From an uncultured Pseudomonadota bacterium (GTDB lineage: Bacteria; Pseudomonadota; Alphaproteobacteria; Rs-D84): a stretch of 10,851 bases of DNA. Below the pieces are notes generated by a model. That model had not been told where the DNA came from, ran no database searches, and saw only the letters and a program-made list of their open reading frames with translations. The DNA lies in contig CACYQE010000035.1 in assembly GCA_902776515.1 (NCBI GenBank), positions 1 through 10,851 on the forward strand. Reading direction: 5' to 3'. A program made the translations under genes and the position numbers. Position 1 is the stretch's first letter; the number at the start of each line of letters is the position of its first letter. This document shows, one piece after another, positions 7,549 to 10,851 of the stretch.

Positions 7549-7764
7549 TTAGTGGTTTGTGGTTAGTGATTAGAGAATCGTCATCCCGGGCTTTTTCTCG
7601 GTCATACTGGCGTATCGGGCCCCGCAAAAATTGAAACGTCACCCCGGCGTAGGCCGGGGTCTTGTTGCAACCGCTTGAGACTAATCCGCGACAGAGTCTG
7701 ACAAGATCCCGATTTTCATCGGGATGACGATTCACAAACCACTAATCACTAACACTAACCACTA
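7549..7764. repeat. repeat block II: about 216-bp element with inverted ends
   Basis: The left end (7549-7590) reads TTAGTGGTTTGTGGTTAGTG, then ATTAGAGAATCGTCATCCCGG. The right end (7720-7764) is close to its reverse complement (CGGGATGACGATTC, then ACAAACCACTAATCACTAAC). Between the ends is copy 2 of the paired-hairpin unit. The layout resembles a miniature inverted-repeat element, but no transposase is present in the window. The right edge supplies the final TAG of the mltG reading frame. Confidence 0.85.
7629..7742 (+). repeat. direct repeat copy 2: paired hairpins around a GAGACTAATCCGC core
   Basis: It is the second copy of the unit at 6290-6403, displaced by 1339 bp with no indels. Hairpin A is 7641-7660 and hairpin B 7706-7725, both unchanged. 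The core has TTGTTGC (7662-7668), AGACT (7678-7682), GCGACAG (7688-7694) and AGTCT (7695-7699). Two of the four differences fall in the GCAACAA arm and turn A-U pairs into G.U pairs, so pairing with TTGTTGC survives. Confidence 0.9.
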
Positions 7765-8673
7765 CTTAAACGCTTCTTCGTATTCGGGATTGTTTTGGCG
7801 TTTTATTTTTCGCCAATCAACATGATTTTTGATATGTTCTTATGGCGGCAAACCATTATTGCGGTATGTGTTATATGGACTGTCTATTTTCAAATCATCA
7901 CGCAACAATGGTGTTCCACGCATATCACCATAACCATCCGTCAATGCATAAACAACCGTAGGATCAGCCTGGAGCCGCATACCACGCCGCAATCTGTTCA
8001 AATAAACACTGGCCACGATTCGCATTTCAGAGGTTTTTGGTGTTTCTTTTTGAACAATAGATGCCAAAATTAAAACCTCGTCCCAGTTACGCAATGGTGC
8101 CGGCGGATTTTTACGTGCCAACATCCATTTAGTTTTTACAGCGTTCATCTTTTTATGTGCCAAATCCAAAACCGCCAAACGATTCGTTCCACGTGCAACA
8201 CGATATGTATCAGGAAACACATCGCCATCCGCTAAATCACACACAACACCCCACGCCGAAGATTTATCACAATCGACATCACCCGATAAATTTTTATCTT
8301 CTTTTAATTGATGTTTTATTTGCAATATGGTCAAACCTTCGGGAATAACAATTTTCACAGTTGCGATTCGCCCATGCGAAAACATTGATGCGATACGCCA
8401 CGCAGATGTTCCACGCGGAATATCATATTCACCACTTTGTATTTTCCCGCCATTAAATTTAACAGCCAATTTAAACAGCGAATCGCTGATTATTAAATGC
8501 TGTTTTGATAATCGTGCCGAAACGGTCGAAACATTTTCCCCGGGTTTTATTACAAACACCACAGGCCGCGAAACCCCAGACCAAATTTGCAACGCAAAAA
8601 AAGCCACCGCCAAACAGATGGCAACAACACCAATAATAATTTTTGTTATACGTTTTTTTGTTTTCTTTTTCAT
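7762..8673 (-). pseudogene. mltG: endolytic transglycosylase MltG (YceG family), internal deletion with premature stop
   Basis: The intact part (277 codons, 7840-8673) has an N-terminal membrane anchor (residues 10-31), a LysM-like region (about 38-100, VFVIKPGENVSTVSARL...GEYDIPRGTS) and a YceG catalytic domain: DVFPDTYRVARGT (151-163), ILASIVQKET (202-211), YLNRLRRGMRLQADPTVVYAL (224-244) and KIDSPYNTYRNNGLPP (262-277). Glu210 aligns, by my recall, with catalytic Glu218 of E. coli; the Glu two residues earlier is Gln208 here. MltG cuts nascent peptidoglycan at the inner membrane and sets strand length. The family normally continues for about 40 residues after GLPP, including YLYFVADGxGGHxF. 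Here a TAA (7840-7842) follows at once, and the same frame then reads EHIKNHVDWRKIKRQ... to a TAG at 7762, which is the expected tail. About 120 bp are therefore missing, with frame kept. An assembly error or a shortened active enzyme remains possible. Confidence 0.85.
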
Positions 8674-8682
8674 AACCGCCAG

Positions 8683-8710
8683 ATTATCGCAAATAAAAAA
8701 AATTTTGCAA
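8683..8710 (-). promoter_or_regulatory. mltG promoter, nearly leaderless
   Basis: On the minus strand TTGCAA (8705-8710), a 16-bp spacer and GATAAT (8683-8688) precede the ATG, which begins only 9 nt after the -10 box. Transcription would start at or next to the start codon, and no Shine-Dalgarno sequence is visible, so translation may be leaderless. Confidence 0.55.
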
Positions 8711-8773
8711 AACTTATTATTTTATTTTTTACATTTTTTCGTCTGCCTCTCGCCGGCGGTTCGAACCACTACT

Positions 8774-8803
8774 TCGTAGGTTCAAATCCTGACCCGACCT
8801 ATG
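8774..8803 (+). repeat. partial inverted copy of the tRNA-Pro 3' end
   Basis: On the plus strand TCGTAGGTTCAAATCCTG (8774-8791) repeats the tRNA-Pro T-arm at 8856-8873 (opposite strand) with one change. CCGACC (8794-8799) repeats the tRNA acceptor end (8845-8850). The following ATAAATTAAAATCGCCGG (8804-8821) repeats the tRNA trailer. No D-arm, anticodon arm or 5' acceptor strand is present, so it is not a tRNA gene. The 8674-8773 stretch upstream holds the mltG promoter and otherwise nothing I recognise; a GGTTCGAACC palindrome lies at 8759-8768. Confidence 0.7.
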
Positions 8804-8843
8804 ATAAATTAAAATCGCCGGACAAACCGGCGATTTCAATTTA

Positions 8844-8844
<1 letters not shown>
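8804..8844 (-). terminator. terminator of tRNA-Pro
   Basis: Arms 8804-8821 and 8827-8844 form an 18-position stem with a 5-nt loop. Its core AAATCGCCGG/CCGGCGATTT is perfect. The single non-Watson-Crick position (8811/8837) is G.U in the minus-strand RNA but A.C in the plus-strand RNA, which fits action on the tRNA transcript. UUUUAAUUU follows the core stem. The outer base overlaps the last base of the tRNA. Confidence 0.8.
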
Positions 8845-8920
<76 letters not shown>

Positions 8921-8957
8921 TTCATACAACAAACAAACGTTCAGAAGGAACGGTCGG

Positions 8958-8985
8958 ATTATAGTGCAGTTATATACAAATGCAA
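8958..8985 (-). promoter_or_regulatory. tRNA-Pro promoter
   Basis: On the minus strand TTGCAT (8980-8985), a 16-bp spacer and a perfect TATAAT (8958-8963) lie about 38 bp before the tRNA. The upstream ATG of the acyl-CoA synthetase frame at 8980 lies inside this -35 box, one reason to reject that start. Confidence 0.8.
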
Positions 8986-9069
8986 CTTTTTTTTATTTTA
9001 CTTGTATTTTTCTTTTATTGTTGCATTATTCAAAACGAGCAAAAATATATAAAAAACAAGGCAAAAAAT

Positions 9070-10755
9070 ATGTTCGCAACAAGGTTTTTATCAAAACAAC
9101 ATTTTGATTCATATCAGGACTACATCGAAAACGCACGACCAATCGTGCCGGAAAATTTTAATTTCGCATACGATGTAATTGATGTGATTGCAAAAGAAAC
9201 ACCCGAGAAAAAAGCAATCATTTGGGTCGATGACAACGGTAATAAAAAAGATTTTACCTTTGCTGATTTATCCAAGATGTCCAATTCTGTCGCAAATTTC
9301 TTGGTATCACGCGGACTGACCAAGGGCGATACGGTTCTGTTATTTTTACGCCGCCGTTGGGAATATTGGGTTTTAATGATGGCTATGCACAAGGTGGGTG
9401 TCATCCCTATTCCATCAACCAATCAATTAAAGGCCGAAGATATAAAATATCGAATCGATGCCGCCGAATCCAAGGCTATCATCGCTTTTGACGATGGACA
9501 TATTATAAATGAAATCAAAACGGCAATTGGCGATTCGGATGTTATGTTGATTTCAAATGACGAAGTGGCCGAATCTATCAACACAATGCCGGATACGTTT
9601 GAACGTGTTCCAAATGAAAATACTGATACTATGGTTATTTATTTCACCAGTGGAACAACTGATATGCCAAAGATGGTGGCACATAATTACACTTATCCAT
9701 TGGGTCATATAAACACCGCACTGTTTTGGCAAAGGTTAAATGACAACGATATACATTTTACTTTATCCGAATCGGGTTGGGCAAAATGTTCATGGGGCAA
9801 GATGTATGGTCAATGGTTGGCCGGGGCGGTTGTATTTATATTTGATGTTAGTGGTATCTTTACCGCACATGATTTGTTGCGACAAATTTCTGAAAATCAT
9901 GTTACATCTTTCTGTGCACCACCAACTGTTTATCGTATGTTGATTCACGCAGATGCATCAAATTATGATTTATCCGCATGGACCAAGGCTGATGTCGCTG
10001 GCGAGGCTTTAAACCCCGAAGTATACGAACGCTTTTTGGAAATGACCGGCATCAAATTACACGAAGGTTTCGGTCAAACGGAAACATGTATCCAATTATT
10101 CACAAACCAGTGGATTGAACCAAAACCCGGCAGTATGGGTATGCCTGCCGCTGGATACGATATTAAATTATTGGACGAAGGCGGTCGCCCTGTTCCGGAT
10201 GGAACGGTTGGTGAAATTTGCATTTCTTTGGAAAAAGGTCGTCCGGTCGGTTTATTCCAAAAATATCACAAGGATGAAAAACGTACGGCCGCCGTATTCC
10301 GTGATGGATATTATCATACTGGTGATGTTGCATACCGTGATGCAGATGGGTATTACTGGTTTGTTGGCCGTAATGATGATTTGATTAAATCTTCTGGGTA
10401 TCGTATCAGCCCGTTTGAAGTAGAAAGTGTGTTGTTAGAACATCCGGCCGTGCGTGAGGTTGCGGTTACCGGCGTTCCTGACCCGAATCGCGGTCAAGCC
10501 GTCAAGGCAACGATTGTTTTAAACAAATATTTCCAAGGCAACGATATTTTGGTCCGTCAACTGCAAGACCACGTTCGTAACAGAACAGCAACATACAAGT
10601 ATCCACGTATAATTGAATTCGTAGACAGTTTGCCTATGACAATATCGGGTAAAATTCGTCGTGCATTGATACGAACATTGGACAGTGCAAAAAAGACAAT
10701 TATTGAACCAGTTAAAAACACAATCGGTTTAGGCAAAGACGAAGAAGAGAAATAG
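9070..10755 (+). CDS. acyl-CoA synthetase (AMP-forming), acetyl/medium-chain type
   Basis: From ATG 9070 the protein has 561 residues. It is an ANL-superfamily adenylate-forming enzyme that turns a carboxylate, ATP and CoA into acyl-CoA, AMP and diphosphate in the cytoplasm. Visible motifs: P-loop TSGTTDMPK (193-201), SGWAKCSWGKMYGQW (235-249, typical of medium-chain synthetases), GEALNPEVYERF (311-322), EGFGQTET (332-339), YHTGD (415-419), GRNDDLIKSSGYRISPFEVE (433-452, hinge and C-terminal domain) and SGKIRR with catalytic Lys528. Chain length of the substrate cannot be read from sequence. The frame extends to an ATG at 8980, but that adds 30 hydrophobic/Lys-Asn-rich residues inside the tRNA promoter; AAGG 8 nt before 9070 supports the shorter start. 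The P-loop has Asp198 where Gly is usual. It stands alone, with no fatty acid or acetate genes beside it, and its stop lies in a TTAGTG repeat end. Confidence 0.93.
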   Translation: MFATRFLSKQHFDSYQDYIENARPIVPENFNFAYDVIDVIAKETPEKKAIIWVDDNGNKKDFTFADLSKMSNSVANFLVSRGLTKGDTVLLFLRRRWEYWVLMMAMHKVGVIPIPSTNQLKAEDIKYRIDAAESKAIIAFDDGHIINEIKTAIGDSDVMLISNDEVAESINTMPDTFERVPNENTDTMVIYFTSGTTDMPKMVAHNYTYPLGHINTALFWQRLNDNDIHFTLSESGWAKCSWGKMYGQWLAGAVVFIFDVSGIFTAHDLLRQISENHVTSFCAPPTVYRMLIHADASNYDLSAWTKADVAGEALNPEVYERFLEMTGIKLHEGFGQTETCIQLFTNQWIEPKPGSMGMPAAGYDIKLLDEGGRPVPDGTVGEICISLEKGRPVGLFQKYHKDEKRTAAVFRDGYYHTGDVAYRDADGYYWFVGRNDDLIKSSGYRISPFEVESVLLEHPAVREVAVTGVPDPNRGQAVKATIVLNKYFQGNDILVRQLQDHVRNRTATYKYPRIIEFVDSLPMTISGKIRRALIRTLDSAKKTIIEPVKNTIGLGKDEEEK

Positions 10756-10851
10756 TGGTTAGTGTTATTTCTTTTCTTTGTAATTCCGATTTCTCACTCG
10801 TCACCCCGGCCCCTTCTTCGTCATACCGGCGTAGGCCGGTATCTCGTCAGC
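10753..10851. repeat. repeat block III, cut by window edge
   Basis: It begins with TAGTGGTTAGTGTTA, identical to the outer end of block II, of which the first three bases are the stop of the acyl-CoA synthetase. After a T-rich stretch come CGTCACCCCGGCCCC (half of a hairpin A) and a full hairpin at 10823-10842: ATACCGGC, GTAG, GCCGGTAT, followed by CTCGTCAG as in the other copies. No clear intrinsic terminator for the synthetase is seen before the edge. Confidence 0.75.

Noticed and set aside
6064..7764. CRISPR array, or insertion sequence with transposase, in the repeat blocks
   Set aside because: Repeats are not regularly spaced with unique spacers, and no transposase or cas-like reading frame occurs in the window.
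8042..8062. Loss of the catalytic Glu in MltG (SIVQKET in place of SIVEKET)
   Set aside because: Counting along the recalled E. coli sequence, catalytic Glu218 is the second Glu of EKET, which is kept here as Glu210; only the first Glu is changed to Gln.
8980..9069. Upstream start for the acyl-CoA synthetase adding 30 residues
   Set aside because: The ATG lies inside the tRNA-Pro -35 box, has no ribosome binding site, and the added residues do not resemble the family's N-terminus; 9070 has AAGG at proper spacing.

Overview
The window looks like an AT-rich alphaproteobacterium, probably a host-associated or gut lineage. The L4 segment (GPVVRDHS...DLPKKIRSLGLKMALS), the S12, S7, L3, EF-G and EF-Tu sequences, and the fused order rpsL-rpsG-fusA-tuf-rpsJ-rplC-rplD all fit that class. 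The lineage call is from recalled family features, not from a search.

Layout. Positions 1-5868, all on the minus strand, hold the str operon running straight into the S10 operon. It is read from rpsL at the right to rplD, which the left edge of the window cuts. A near-consensus sigma70-type promoter (TTGACA, 17 bp, TATAGT) sits about 150 bp upstream of rpsL. Positions 6064-6458 are a non-coding block of palindromic dispersed repeats. Positions 6507-7388 (minus) encode a small secreted beta-barrel outer membrane protein with its own promoter, 5' hairpin and terminator. Positions 7549-7764 hold a second repeat block with inverted ends. Positions 7762-8673 (minus) are mltG, the lytic transglycosylase that releases growing peptidoglycan strands. 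It is broken by an in-frame internal deletion that leaves a TAA stop, and its original C-terminal tail is still readable beyond that stop. Positions 8844-8920 (minus) are tRNA-Pro(CGG), with promoter and terminator. Beside it lies a partial inverted copy of its own 3' end. Positions 9070-10755 (plus) encode an acyl-CoA synthetase of the medium-chain/acetyl-CoA type, followed by the start of a third repeat block at the right edge.

How it fits together. The left half is core translation machinery (30S and 50S proteins and both elongation factors), probably one long co-transcribed unit. The right half is a set of unrelated single-gene units separated by repeats. There is no defence system, CRISPR array, prophage or complete insertion sequence. 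The most unusual material is the repeat family, whose hairpin stems keep pairing despite sequence change, whose core could form a pseudoknot, and whose TTAGTG-rich ends abut gene stop codons. The tRNA-Pro inverted duplication and the decaying mltG are the next most unusual.
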